Assembly (NCBI RefSeq): GCF_009602705.1
Contig: NZ_VSWH01000001.1
Coordinates: 3,100,001-3,164,000 of the forward strand
Reading direction: 5' to 3'
Origin: Chryseobacterium vaccae
GTDB lineage: Bacteria > Bacteroidota > Bacteroidia > Flavobacteriales > Weeksellaceae
Length of the DNA stretch: 64,000 bases
Positions 33,942-43,015 of the stretch are shown one piece after another. Both the position numbers and the translations under genes were made by a program. A model generated the notes under the pieces. The model was given only the letters and a program-made list of their open reading frames with translations. It searched no databases and was not told the origin of the DNA. Each line of letters begins with the position of its first letter. Position 1 is the first letter of the stretch.

Positions 33942-34982
33942 TTACCACCAAAGTCCTACTCCGAAAACCAGGGCTTTATCATTTTCAAAGCGGTTGTCTT
34001 TAAAGAAATTTCCAAAGTCTTTTTTCACGAAAATACTGAAGTCATTGTAGGAAACTGTGAACTGTCCGCCATAGATGAAAGGATTAACCTGATAATTTTC
34101 TCTTTCGCGCTGGCTGATCCCGTCTCCTTTGATGATGTTGTTGGTAGACATTTTCACTCCGCCATATACATTTGCCCCTATTTTTAATCCTTTGTGATAA
34201 TCCCTGTACTGCACGTCCATCCCTGCATTTTTCAGCTTAGAGAAGTTATATTGTATTCCCAACGGCATCACGATGTATCCTGTTCTCAGTTTACTTTTGT
34301 CTAAACCTTTATCATAATTTGCCAGATAAACATCCGCATTTCCGTCTTTCGTAAAAAACATATTATTATCAATATTCAGTGTTCTCCAGGAAAATCCAAT
34401 CCCCGAAATCAATCCCCATGCGCTGGTTCTGCTGAACTGGTAATTGAATTTAAGTCCAAATTCAAAGTTTCCGGCATAGCCTAAGTTTTTATCAAGACTA
34501 TTATCCGCCTTATTGTTCGTAAGATTCATGATTCCGTATGAAATATATCCCCCGACATCTTTTGTAGGACGAAATTTCTTCAGAAGCTTTTCTTTTAATT
34601 CTTCTTTTGAAGTCACATCAGAATTCAGCAGGGAATATTTTACCTGTTTCTGGATAACCGTATCCAGATCAAAACCAAGGTCTTCGATTCTTTGATCTAT
34701 TTTTTCTGAATAACGATCTGCAATAGCTGCTTTCTGTTTATCAAATTCAGACCTTTCAAGGTTTTTATTCTGAATTTCAAGCAGTTCTGCTTCCATATTC
34801 TTTTTTTCTTCCTGGATGATCGCATCTATTTTTCTGGCGTATTCATCTACTTTTTCCTTTACGATAGGACTTACTTCATTGTCTTCTTTTGACGGGAGGT
34901 TAAAGGTCAATGTCTTTTTTTGTGCATACACCGAGCCGGATAACAGGCACAGGAATCCCATCAGGATAAATTTCTTGATCAT
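33942..34982 (-). CDS. Outer-membrane beta-barrel protein in an ECF sigma operon
   Basis: A 346-residue exported protein. Signal peptide is 1-20 (SGSVYAQ). Residues ~30-120 are charged and coiled-coil-like (DAIIQEEKKNMEAELLEIQ). From ~145 onward it is a repetitive aromatic beta-barrel sequence (YSRTSAWGLISGIGFSW, MPLGIQYNF, YGGQFTVSY) ending in GVGLWW, with a terminal aromatic residue as expected for an outer-membrane barrel. Last gene of a three-gene operon with an ECF sigma factor and a single-span membrane protein, 29 bases after the latter. It is probably a target or sensor of that sigma factor (inference). Confidence 0.75.
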   Translation of the reverse strand: MIKKFILMGFLCLLSGSVYAQKKTLTFNLPSKEDNEVSPIVKEKVDEYARKIDAIIQEEKKNMEAELLEIQNKNLERSEFDKQKAAIADRYSEKIDQRIEDLGFDLDTVIQKQVKYSLLNSDVTSKEELKEKLLKKFRPTKDVGGYISYGIMNLTNNKADNSLDKNLGYAGNFEFGLKFNYQFSRTSAWGLISGIGFSWRTLNIDNNMFFTKDGNADVYLANYDKGLDKSKLRTGYIVMPLGIQYNFSKLKNAGMDVQYRDYHKGLKIGANVYGGVKMSTNNIIKGDGISQRERENYQVNPFIYGGQFTVSYNDFSIFVKKDFGNFFKDNRFENDKALVFGVGLWW

Positions 34983-35011
34983 ATTATTAATTTTTTATTG
35001 TTAAAAAAGGG

Positions 35012-35629
35012 TTATTTTCCGTTCAGATCTATTGAAGCAACGTTGCTTTCCTTGGTTTTCTGAATGATATCTTTATGCTCCACGGAAAAGAGCAGTGTAG
35101 AAGGATCCACATATCTTTTCTTTTTTCCCCGAACCTTTGAAGAATCTTCTGTTTTTGCTATAATTTTCTCTACAGGAATTTGCGGAACAGACGGAATAAT
35201 CAAGGGGGCTTTTTCTTTTACAGAAAGCTTTTGTGCTTCTTCTGCCATTGCTTTTGAAGCAGGAATTTCTTTAATAATTTCAACAGATCTGTTATTTTCC
35301 TGAATGATATTTTGTTTTTGATCTGCCAAAGCAGGTTCTATGTCTTTATTTAGATTTACAGGGGTTTCTTTCCCTGATGTTTTCGGCTTTATCTCAACCA
35401 TATTACTATTTACAGGGGGTTCTTTTTCGGTGTTAAAAAAGAGAACGAATCCTAAACCGAAAGCAAGAATCACACAGGCTGCTGCCAGAATCCAGTTCAT
35501 CTTAAACTTTGAAGGGGCTGCTGCCGTCTGCATTTCAATCTCCGCCCAAAGATCTCTTGAAGGGGCAATCTCTCTTTCCTCGATCTGCTTTTTGATGCGT
35601 TGGTCTAAATTATCTCTGAGTGTGTTCAT
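35012..35629 (-). CDS. Putative anti-sigma factor, single-pass membrane protein
   Basis: A 205-residue protein. The N-terminal ~40 cytoplasmic residues include REIAPSRDLWAEIE, a short helical region like those that bind sigma factors in Bacteroidetes. A membrane helix is at about 45-66 (NWILAAACVILAFGLGFVLFF), followed by a long low-complexity Pro/Lys/Glu-rich periplasmic part. The start lies 20 bases inside the end of the sigma factor gene, the usual sign of a sigma/anti-sigma pair. It lacks a recognisable zinc (ZAS) motif, so the assignment rests on position and topology. Confidence 0.65.
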   Translation of the reverse strand: MNTLRDNLDQRIKKQIEEREIAPSRDLWAEIEMQTAAAPSKFKMNWILAAACVILAFGLGFVLFFNTEKEPPVNSNMVEIKPKTSGKETPVNLNKDIEPALADQKQNIIQENNRSVEIIKEIPASKAMAEEAQKLSVKEKAPLIIPSVPQIPVEKIIAKTEDSSKVRGKKKRYVDPSTLLFSVEHKDIIQKTKESNVASIDLNGK

Positions 35630-36176
35630 TTTTCATTGTTTTTTGTTGTTGAAGATAAAGTGCTCTTAACTTCTCTTTGGCGCGAAACAACTGGGTTTTG
35701 CTTACTGAAACAGAAATCTTCAGCGTCTCGGAAATTTCCTGATGTGAAAATCCTTCCAGAACATATAAGTTAAAAACCATTCTGTAGGCATCCGGAAGCT
35801 GGTCTAAAAGGTCCTGGGCATTGAAATCGAAGACTGGATCTTCGTTGTGGGTTTCAACCAGAACTGCAGGGTTTACATCATCAATATAAAAAACCGTTTT
35901 GTGGCTTTTGATAAAATTGAGGCATTCATTCACCACAATTCTTCTCGCCCAGCCCTCAAGATTTCCATCTCCCCGAAAAGTTTCAATATGCTTAAAGATT
36001 TTGCAGAAAGCTTTGATTACACAATCTTCTGCCTGATACAAATCACTGACATAGCTTTTGGCCGTACTCAGAAATTTCTTTACGTTCTGCTCATAAAAAA
36101 CTTTCTGAGCAGCCGGGTCCTGTCTTTTCAGGCGGCTTAGCAAATCTTCTTTTTTATTTCCGAACAAAAGCTTCAT
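35610..36176 (-). CDS. ECF-type RNA polymerase sigma factor
   Basis: A 188-residue sigma-70 family protein. Region 2 is recognisable at about 25-95 (SYVSDLYQAEDCVIKAFCKIFKHIETFRGDGNLEGWARRIVVNECL) and region 4 at about 125-175 (YRMVFNLYVLEGFSHQEISETLKISVSVSKTQLFRAKEKLR). It is the first gene of a three-gene operon with the membrane protein and outer-membrane barrel, so it probably responds to an envelope signal. Upstream, 36263-36290 is the terminator of the preceding gene. Confidence 0.92.
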   Translation of the reverse strand: MKLLFGNKKEDLLSRLKRQDPAAQKVFYEQNVKKFLSTAKSYVSDLYQAEDCVIKAFCKIFKHIETFRGDGNLEGWARRIVVNECLNFIKSHKTVFYIDDVNPAVLVETHNEDPVFDFNAQDLLDQLPDAYRMVFNLYVLEGFSHQEISETLKISVSVSKTQLFRAKEKLRALYLQQQKTMKNEHTQR

Positions 36177-36262
36177 GATTAATCTGTTTCTATTATAAAG
36201 ACAACGAAAGTTTAAAAAGGTTACACAAAAAAAAATTTTTTTTGAAAAAAGGTAAAAGGGTA

Positions 36263-36290
36263 ATAAAAAAGACAGAAATAACTTCTGCCT
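36263..36290 (-). terminator. Terminator after the Dyp peroxidase gene
   Basis: On the minus strand AGGCAGAA pairs with TTCTGTCT (one G-U), followed by six T, 10 bases after the stop codon. Confidence 0.7.
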
Positions 36291-36299
36291 GTATTCTGA

Positions 36300-37235
36300 T
36301 TATCCTGAAAAATCATCCAGCATATTTCTGGTAGGAACAAAGAAAAGGGTTCCTGTAACTGCTGTACTGAAATCCAGTATCCTGTCATAGTTCCCCGGAG
36401 GATCTCCAATGAACATATTGGTCAACATTCTTTTGGTAGTACTGAATGTACTTGCATAGGAAATAAAATAAGTTCCGAATTCATTGGAAGAAGGGCTTCC
36501 AAATGGCATATTATCTCTTACAATCTTCAGTTCTTCTCCATTTTCACCTTCAATATTAGCCAGAGCAATATGTGAATTGGAAGGTTTTACATCATCGGAC
36601 ATTTCAATATCGTTTTCTTTGGATCTTCCGATCACTTTTTCCTGCTCCTGTGTGGAAAGGCTTTTCCAGGCATCCATATTGTGAATGTATTTCTGAACAA
36701 AAAGATAGCTTCCGCCTTTATACTGAAGATCTTCATCTCCTACTTTGGCAAAAAAGTCCCTGTCATCACCATGCGGATTTTCCGTACCATCTACAAACCC
36801 CAGAATAGAGCGGGCGTCCCAATATTTAAACCCGTGAATTTCCAGAATGCTTTCCGCAACGGAACTGAGAAGTTTTGAGATCTCAATCGCCATATCAAAG
36901 ATCAGGCTTTTATTATCTGCCCTCAAATGAAAATGAAGATCCCCCGGCGTGGAAACCGCGGTATGCTTTATTCCTTTTATTTCTTCAAAAACAGCCAGTT
37001 CTTTAGGAAGCGGTGTAGGAAGTTCCAGCTTTTTCCAGGCTTCAGCACCTATTCCCATGACACAGCTTACTCTGCTGTCCGGAAACCTGTTGAAACCAGA
37101 ATTATTAAGATTGAGAACCAAAGCACAGAGCTGTTGAAAAACATCTTTCAGCTGCAGGCTGTCGTGAAGTTTCCAGACCATAAAAATGGTATTACTGTTA
37201 GGGTAATCCGTAACATTTTGCGATTCTATTCCCAT
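36300..37235 (-). CDS. Dyp-type heme peroxidase
   Basis: Dye-decolorizing peroxidase (311 aa), which oxidises various substrates with hydrogen peroxide. The distal GxxDG motif is GFVDG at 146-150 (catalytic Asp 149). The proximal heme ligand is His 222 in SNSHIALAN, and the distal Arg is 240 in IVRDNMPFG. No Tat or Sec signal is present, so the protein is probably cytoplasmic (A or B type). The C-terminus lacks an evident encapsulin-targeting extension, and no encapsulin gene is nearby. Monocistronic. The physiological substrate is unknown. Confidence 0.93.
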   Translation of the reverse strand: MGIESQNVTDYPNSNTIFMVWKLHDSLQLKDVFQQLCALVLNLNNSGFNRFPDSRVSCVMGIGAEAWKKLELPTPLPKELAVFEEIKGIKHTAVSTPGDLHFHLRADNKSLIFDMAIEISKLLSSVAESILEIHGFKYWDARSILGFVDGTENPHGDDRDFFAKVGDEDLQYKGGSYLFVQKYIHNMDAWKSLSTQEQEKVIGRSKENDIEMSDDVKPSNSHIALANIEGENGEELKIVRDNMPFGSPSSNEFGTYFISYASTFSTTKRMLTNMFIGDPPGNYDRILDFSTAVTGTLFFVPTRNMLDDFSG

Positions 37236-37286
37236 GTTTTCCTTTATATTTTTTTAAGCTTGACTTAAATTTAAGAAAATTATCAA

Positions 37287-37532
37287 AACTTAAGTGCACT
37301 TCTATTCATAAAGTATTCAACTTAAAACGCCCACAGCATTAAATCTTTTGTGCCCCTAGTAGTTGGAATAATTCTTTGCCACGGATGCAAGAATTTATCA
37401 GTGTATCCGTGGCAATAAAACTTTTGTACCTGTTGTGGTTAAAAAAGGGTTCCCACAGATCTCACAAATTTCACAGATCTTTATGGATATTTTTATATTC
37501 TTGCGGATCAGGCAGATTACTCAGATTTTAAT
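37287..37532 (+). repeat. Interspersed non-coding repeat, copy A
   Basis: Most of the 315-base gap between the Dyp peroxidase and ABC genes. It contains three modules also found, rearranged and on the opposite strand, at 48305-48544: (a) 37287-37314 around AACTTAAGTGCACTTCTAT; (b) 37411-37457 around CTGTTGTGGTTAAAAAA; (c) 37490-37532 around CGGATCAGGCAGATTAC. An inverted repeat GCCACGGAT / ATCCGTGGC lies at 37378-37413. Such CACAGAT/CCGTGGC-rich intergenic repeats seem common in Flavobacteria. No coding capacity. Confidence 0.7.
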
Positions 37533-37550
37533 AAACTTGATGAATACAAT

Positions 37551-38282
37551 TTAAACAGGTTCCTGGGCTGCTGCTGGAGATGAAACCTGGTCTGCAAAGT
37601 ATTGTTCCAGGTCTTTCAGGGTTTCCGGATTGGTTCTAATGTCTTTTACAAGCTGGCCTTTATTCACCACCACAATTCTATTGCAAACTTCAGTCGTATG
37701 GGAAAGATCGTGGCTGGATATCAGGAAAGTAACCCCGTCCTGCTTTGATAATTCTTTGATCAGATTTTTAAGTTTGATCTGGGTAGACGGATCCAGGTTG
37801 GCAAATGGCTCATCCAGAATGATGATTTCAGGATTTCCGATGATAGCGCCTACAATTCCTACTTTTTTCTGGTTTCCTTTAGACAGGTCCCGCACATATT
37901 TTCCAGACTTTAAAATTTCGCCATTGAAAAGGTCATGAAATTGTTTCAGAAACTCGTCTACCGTTGCTTTATTCTGCCCTCTTAATTCACCGATAAAGTA
38001 AAAATATTCTTCAGGGGTAAGGTACCCGATTAAAAATGTATCGTCTACAAATGCTGAAACCTTGCTTTTCCATGCTTCAGATTCATTCACTTTAATCCCG
38101 TCAATACTTACAAAGCCTGTTGATGCCTGAATAAGATCAAGCATAAGGCTGAAAAGGGTTGTTTTTCCGGCTCCGTTGTTTCCTACAAGGCCGAAAGTTT
38201 CTCCATTAGGAATTTCCAGATTCTCTATGTTAAGAACAGTTGCTGTTCCGTATGTTTTGGATAAATTATTTATAGTAATCAT
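37551..38282 (-). CDS. ABC transporter ATP-binding protein, partner of the DUF5687 permease
   Basis: A 243-residue ATPase of the ABC-2 exporter type. Walker A is GNNGAGKTT (~residues 35-43), the signature is LSKGNQKKVGI, and Walker B runs into ILDEPFANLD with the switch His in SSHDLSH. It lies 4 bases downstream of the DUF5687 membrane gene and shares its transcript. It probably powers export of, or resistance to, an unknown substrate. Confidence 0.93.
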   Translation of the reverse strand: MITINNLSKTYGTATVLNIENLEIPNGETFGLVGNNGAGKTTLFSLMLDLIQASTGFVSIDGIKVNESEAWKSKVSAFVDDTFLIGYLTPEEYFYFIGELRGQNKATVDEFLKQFHDLFNGEILKSGKYVRDLSKGNQKKVGIVGAIIGNPEIIILDEPFANLDPSTQIKLKNLIKELSKQDGVTFLISSHDLSHTTEVCNRIVVVNKGQLVKDIRTNPETLKDLEQYFADQVSSPAAAQEPV

Positions 38283-38286
38283 TGTA

Positions 38287-39753
38287 TTAACCTTTATTTT
38301 TGAATGCGTCTATTGTACTGTATTTTTCTCTTTTATAATGCTTTACGATAATATCGAAGATCTTTTCTCTGATCAGAAAGCCAATCAATCCCAAAACCGC
38401 AATACTTATTACGGCTCCTGTCATCCCAAAAATGTATTTTGACAATGCGAAAACCGCCATAGGAAGAAGCATCTTAGGAATCAGAAGAAGTAAAGCCTTA
38501 ATGTTAAAGCTATTTTTCTGTCCAAATCTCTTTTCTTTTGAGTTAAGGTCGATCTGGGTTTTGTTAAATGCACCCGACCAAAGCGTAAACTGGGAATTAA
38601 CCCCGATATTATAAATCCCTGCTGCTAAAAAAGTCACATAAATTTCCCAGCCGAAATATACATAAGCCAGAGCAAGAATCACTGAAGCTGCAGTCACAAT
38701 ATTCATCAGCCACCATTTTGCTTTTAAATATTCTTTGTAAGGAACATTCAGGGTCATCATCAGCGGATAATAAGAGCTGTCAAAAGCAGGAACACGCTGT
38801 CCGAAAAGAAACTGAAATCCTCCTGTTACAAACAGTCCCATAAACATCATCATCGCTGGGGTTTTATACAATGGTGATGAAAACATAAGCATTCCGTAGA
38901 AAAGAAAGAGAAAACTGCCCAGAAGGATTCCTTTGGTCACTTTATTCCTTTTCAGCATTTTAATATCATTATTGATGAAGGTTCCTATCACCCCATACTT
39001 ATTGAGGAAAGCGATATTTTCTGTTCTTCCGACTTCTTTTTTAGCCTCAAGCCCCTGATCCAGATAAAATACTTTACGCACATGGTTGAAACTTATTTTC
39101 CATAAAGCAGAAAACAGGATTACCGCAATGACCAAAAAGTAAGGTTTATCGTAAAAACTGTAGAAGAACTTTTCAGAATAGGAAAGCACCGGAATAATAT
39201 TGTAATAAGCCATCCCTCCCACTGCCAGAAAGATACATCCTATAATAATGGCAATGGTTTCTTTATCATTGAAAAGGATATTGATAAAGTTGTTCAGATA
39301 AAACAACAGAGATATCCCGATAAACCAGGTTAAAATACCAACAAAGCTGTATCCGTTAAACAAAGCAATCCCGCAAAATGTAACAAAAAACAAAGAATTT
39401 AACCAGCTGAATGCTGAAAGAAACGTTTTCGTCAGCATATAATTGACGAGGGTATTCTTAGGAATATTGAGGGTAAGGAACGGCTTGATGTTCTGGGTAG
39501 GCATTTCCTGCCATATGTACTTCATGATCAGGTCTACCGCCCATGCTGCTATCAGAAACCGGGAAACCACTTTCAAAGGATCCTGATGTATTTCTTCCTG
39601 TATATAGAAGAAAGCAATAAAAGCACCGCCTGCCAGACAGGCCATAAAATAAGCAATCCCGATAAACCGCAGGATCTTCATTGCAAGATTCACTCCTACA
39701 GAAGTACCACGGAAAAAGCTTTTAATCTCCAGCTTGAGGAATTTTAGAAACAT
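38287..39753 (-). CDS. DUF5687-family membrane protein (ABC-2-type permease)
   Basis: A 488-residue polytopic inner-membrane protein with about ten or more hydrophobic segments. It begins MFLKFLKLEIKSFFRG, a basic amphipathic start typical of ABC-2 permeases of this family. The middle has an interruption of cytoplasmic charged sequence (KVFYLDQGLEAKKEVGRTENIAFL). It precedes its ATPase by 4 bases. Substrate unknown; family assignment is from memory of flavobacterial DUF5687 proteins. Confidence 0.78.
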   Translation of the reverse strand: MFLKFLKLEIKSFFRGTSVGVNLAMKILRFIGIAYFMACLAGGAFIAFFYIQEEIHQDPLKVVSRFLIAAWAVDLIMKYIWQEMPTQNIKPFLTLNIPKNTLVNYMLTKTFLSAFSWLNSLFFVTFCGIALFNGYSFVGILTWFIGISLLFYLNNFINILFNDKETIAIIIGCIFLAVGGMAYYNIIPVLSYSEKFFYSFYDKPYFLVIAVILFSALWKISFNHVRKVFYLDQGLEAKKEVGRTENIAFLNKYGVIGTFINNDIKMLKRNKVTKGILLGSFLFLFYGMLMFSSPLYKTPAMMMFMGLFVTGGFQFLFGQRVPAFDSSYYPLMMTLNVPYKEYLKAKWWLMNIVTAASVILALAYVYFGWEIYVTFLAAGIYNIGVNSQFTLWSGAFNKTQIDLNSKEKRFGQKNSFNIKALLLLIPKMLLPMAVFALSKYIFGMTGAVISIAVLGLIGFLIREKIFDIIVKHYKREKYSTIDAFKNKG

Positions 39754-39806
39754 ATCTTAGTTTTTATACATTAGTAAAGATAATGTAAGATATGTTACAG
39801 AATTTT

Positions 39807-41456
39807 TCAGCCAATCAATTCTTTTGCCTGTGCCAATGCAGCATCCGTAATCTTACTTCCGGAAAGCAGCTGTGCAATTTCGTTCAGTTTTTCTTCATCG
39901 CTTAAAGGAACAATGGTAGATTGGGTTTTCCCGGCAATGTCCTGTTTCAGAACTTTATAGTTATTGTTTCCTTTGGCAGCAACCTGAGCCAGGTGGGAGA
40001 TAACGATAAGCTGCATATCTCCTGACATATCGCGCATCAGGTTTCCAATCTCTTCGGCCACTTTTCCGGAAACCCCGGTATCAATTTCATCAAGAATAAG
40101 GGTAGGAAGTTCATCACTTTCCGCAATGATTTTTTTGACAGCCAGCATCACTCTTGATCTTTCTCCTCCTGAAATAGCGGTCTGGATTGGTTTTAAAGGG
40201 AATCCTGAATTGGCCTGGAACAATAACTGAATGCCTTCTTTTCCAAACAGGTTAAATTCCGGTACATCTTTCAGATCAATATCTACTCTGGCTTTTTCAA
40301 GACCTAATTTTTTAAGAAGCCCTTCTGCTTTTGAGATAAAGACAGGAACGGATTTCTTTCTGTTTTTAGACAGCTTTTCAGCCAGAGACTGAAGTGTTTT
40401 TTCTTTTTTGGAAATATTCTCTTCTATTTCTTCAATGGCTGCTTCCAGTTCTGAAGCGCCTTTCTGCTCTCCCGCCAGCTGGTCTCTCAGTTCAATCAGC
40501 TCATTAAGATCTGAAACGTTATGCTTAAGCAGTAAGGCGTTGATTTTATTATTAAGTTCAGTTAGAAAGGCCAGATTTTCAGGATTAATTTCTATTCTTT
40601 CCGCTTCATGTTCAAGCTCGGAGATGATATCCTTCAGTTCTACGAAGGAAGTTTCCAGCCTTTCATTTAATTCTGAAAAGCTTCCTGAAACTTCAGCAAT
40701 CCTGGACAGCTTATTTTTAGCTTCATTAAAGAAGGAAAGAATTCCCACTTCTTCCTGATGGAATCTGGAAAGAATCTGCCCGATATTTTCAGAGATCATT
40801 CCTGCATTTTCCTGAATAGAAAGCTGGTTCTGCATATCTTCATAATCTACATCATCCAGCTTCAGTTCTTCCAGTTCATTGAGCAGAAATGTTTTATAAT
40901 CACTTTCCTTTCTGTTTTCCAGAAGCAGAGTCTGGAGTTTTTTTAACTGAGTTTTAAGGCTCAGGAAATCTGAAAATACATTCTGATATTCTTCAATTAA
41001 CGTTTTATTTTCAGAAAGTCCGTCGATAATCTTAAACTGGTATTCAGGAGTGAATAAGTTGGAGGTTTCAAACTGAGAATGAATATCAATCAGCTGCGAA
41101 GACAATTCTTTAAGGATATCAAGAGTAACCGGAACATCATTGATGAAGGCTCTTGATTTTCCTGAAGGAAGTATTTCCCGTCTGATAATTGTCTGATGTT
41201 CATAATCCAGGTCATTTTCTATGAAGAATTTTTTGAACTGATTATTTAAAGCGAATTCAGTTTCCACAATACTTTTTTCTTCCGTGCTGGCAATAGACTT
41301 CACATCTGCTCTTTCACCAAGAATAAGTCTAAGAGCTCCTAAGATAATAGATTTTCCTGCTCCGGTTTCTCCGGTGATTACCTGAAGACCGTTATGCAAT
41401 GATACATCAAGGGTATCAATCAGAGCAAAATTTTTAATGTAAATTCTTGAAAGCAT
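39807..41456 (-). CDS. recN: DNA repair protein RecN
   Basis: SMC-like ATPase in recombinational double-strand break repair (549 aa). Walker A GETGAGKSI is near residues 32-40 in the N-terminal head. Two long coiled-coil arms fill the middle. The C-terminal head holds the signature SGGERSRVMLA, Walker B TLILDEIDTGVSG and the switch His in VISHLAQVA. Length and order of parts are normal. It is the 3' end of the bamD-rpoZ-coaBC-porD cluster, separated from porD here by an SMI1/KNR4 gene. Confidence 0.96.
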   Translation of the reverse strand: MLSRIYIKNFALIDTLDVSLHNGLQVITGETGAGKSIILGALRLILGERADVKSIASTEEKSIVETEFALNNQFKKFFIENDLDYEHQTIIRREILPSGKSRAFINDVPVTLDILKELSSQLIDIHSQFETSNLFTPEYQFKIIDGLSENKTLIEEYQNVFSDFLSLKTQLKKLQTLLLENRKESDYKTFLLNELEELKLDDVDYEDMQNQLSIQENAGMISENIGQILSRFHQEEVGILSFFNEAKNKLSRIAEVSGSFSELNERLETSFVELKDIISELEHEAERIEINPENLAFLTELNNKINALLLKHNVSDLNELIELRDQLAGEQKGASELEAAIEEIEENISKKEKTLQSLAEKLSKNRKKSVPVFISKAEGLLKKLGLEKARVDIDLKDVPEFNLFGKEGIQLLFQANSGFPLKPIQTAISGGERSRVMLAVKKIIAESDELPTLILDEIDTGVSGKVAEEIGNLMRDMSGDMQLIVISHLAQVAAKGNNNYKVLKQDIAGKTQSTIVPLSDEEKLNEIAQLLSGSKITDAALAQAKELIG

Positions 41457-41551
41457 GGATAATCCGCGTTTTTATCAGAGGTTAATATGAATTGTAAAAA
41501 TAAGTTTTTTTAGCGAAAGCAGAAACGGCAGACATCGATTAAATATGAGAC

Positions 41552-42070
41552 TTATACTTTTGAAATTTCAGTCAGCAGTTCATAGAAATCTTGGTACTGA
41601 TATTCGAATGTTTCAGCATCTTCGTGATCCCAGCGAACTACAGCGTTATGATGGTGCGTATCAAAACACAATAATCCCCAGTCACTGTATAGGGCAAACG
41701 GAATATATCCTTTATCAAAAAGAAATTCTCTGGGGTAGGTATCTAACATCATTTCACGAAGAGAGGCTCTCCATACATTAATTGGATGTGGGCAAAAAGA
41801 AATCTCTGAGATCTGAAGCTCGTAAAAATGTTTATGTTTCAGGAACTTTTTAAAATCTTCGGGGAAAACAAATCCGGTTTCTGCTTCAAGTTCCTGAAGT
41901 TCAGTATCGGTTACCGTACTTTTAACGGGAAGCCAGAATTTCCATTCCTCATCTGGCTGATCCGGGGCAAGCATGGCTTCTTCAATATCGCAGGGAAGCT
42001 GATTGGCTTCATTTTCTACCCAGGAATTAAGGGTTCTGTCAACAATTTCTTCAATCGTTTCTTTTATCAT
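41552..42070 (-). CDS. SMI1/KNR4 (SUKH) superfamily protein
   Basis: A 172-residue soluble protein with the SUKH-fold core: a helix with TDTELQELEAETGFVFPEDFKKFLKHKH (residues ~55-80), then strands including WRASLREMMLDTY, GYIPFALYSDWGLLCFDTHH and NAVVRWDHEDAETFEYQYQDFYELL. In bacteria these proteins are often immunity proteins against nuclease or deaminase toxins, or housekeeping SMI1-like proteins. No toxin gene is adjacent. It starts 3 bases after the porD stop, so it is embedded in that operon between porD and recN. Confidence 0.78.
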   Translation of the reverse strand: MIKETIEEIVDRTLNSWVENEANQLPCDIEEAMLAPDQPDEEWKFWLPVKSTVTDTELQELEAETGFVFPEDFKKFLKHKHFYELQISEISFCPHPINVWRASLREMMLDTYPREFLFDKGYIPFALYSDWGLLCFDTHHHNAVVRWDHEDAETFEYQYQDFYELLTEISKV

Positions 42071-42073
42071 ACC

Positions 42074-42979
42074 TTAATTCTTCCATTTGCTCCATTTATT
42101 CTCCGTGTATTTTGGAGAAAGAGTCATCATCAGCTGCTTAAGATCATTCATCACAATTCCACCATTGTTTCCGGAATTGAAAATATTGAAGATCTCATCA
42201 CTTTTATTGTCTATGAACAAATTGAAAAAATAGGCCTGCTGGAAAGAGTTTTCATACATTTTCAGCTGCATAAGCGCATCAAAGATTACTTTTTTCGCTG
42301 TGGTCTGATCCTGATTGAACAGATTATCTAACCCGGCACGGTGATAGCTGTACATCGCAGAACGCAGCTGACTCCAGTTTGGATTGATAATTTCGTTGAT
42401 CAGAATGGTACGGCTTCTCGGTTCATTGATGGTATTCCAGCCTTCATAATTCCTGTTCTGGGAATTCTGAGCGATCTGCTGTGCTTTAGAGAACCATGGT
42501 GAACCGCCCATAGACTGAAAGCTGTCGGCATCATACCCTAAGATCAGGTATACATAAAAGCTAACCACATCAATCAGGTTTTTTCCTGAAAACTGTCTTT
42601 CGTTAAAAACAAGATTCTCATTTTCAACATATTCAAAAGCAAATCTCTGATCCTGAAGATTAACGAGTGGTGACTCATATGAAGTATTGTAAACCGGACG
42701 TACCGCCTGAATGACAATGCTGCCTTTATATCTGTTTCCGTCCTTCTCAGCAATAACGATGGCAAAGTTGCACTTTACTTTTTCAAAGTTCTGAAGCTTT
42801 TTACCGGTCCAGCTTGTATTATTAACGAAATCCCTGAGACTTTTCTCCAGAGCTTTATAGGCCTGCTGGTTACTTCCTCCCAGCTGCTGGGAGTTAACCT
42901 GCACATTGGCAAGCAATTCCTGGGAAAAACTAAGTTGATATATAAAAAGCAGGAAAAATAAGCTTATGATTTTTTTCAT
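42074..42979 (-). CDS. porD: PorD-like (DUF4835) protein linked to type IX secretion
   Basis: A 301-residue periplasmic protein with a signal peptide (LLFIYQLSFSQ). Conserved features of DUF4835/PorD: NVQVNSQQLGG at the mature N-terminus, SLRDFVNNTSWTG, FAIVIAEKDGNRYKGSIVIQAVRPVYNTSYESPL and the later YLILGYDADSF. PorD is reported as required for a functional T9SS in Porphyromonas; the exact molecular role is unclear to me. Position next to coaBC is typical for Bacteroidetes. Three T9SS cargo proteins are encoded in this window. Confidence 0.85.
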   Translation of the reverse strand: MKKIISLFFLLFIYQLSFSQELLANVQVNSQQLGGSNQQAYKALEKSLRDFVNNTSWTGKKLQNFEKVKCNFAIVIAEKDGNRYKGSIVIQAVRPVYNTSYESPLVNLQDQRFAFEYVENENLVFNERQFSGKNLIDVVSFYVYLILGYDADSFQSMGGSPWFSKAQQIAQNSQNRNYEGWNTINEPRSRTILINEIINPNWSQLRSAMYSYHRAGLDNLFNQDQTTAKKVIFDALMQLKMYENSFQQAYFFNLFIDNKSDEIFNIFNSGNNGGIVMNDLKQLMMTLSPKYTENKWSKWKN

Positions 42980-43015
42980 TATCTATTAAAAATTGAGAAC
43001 GGAAATTTATTAAAA

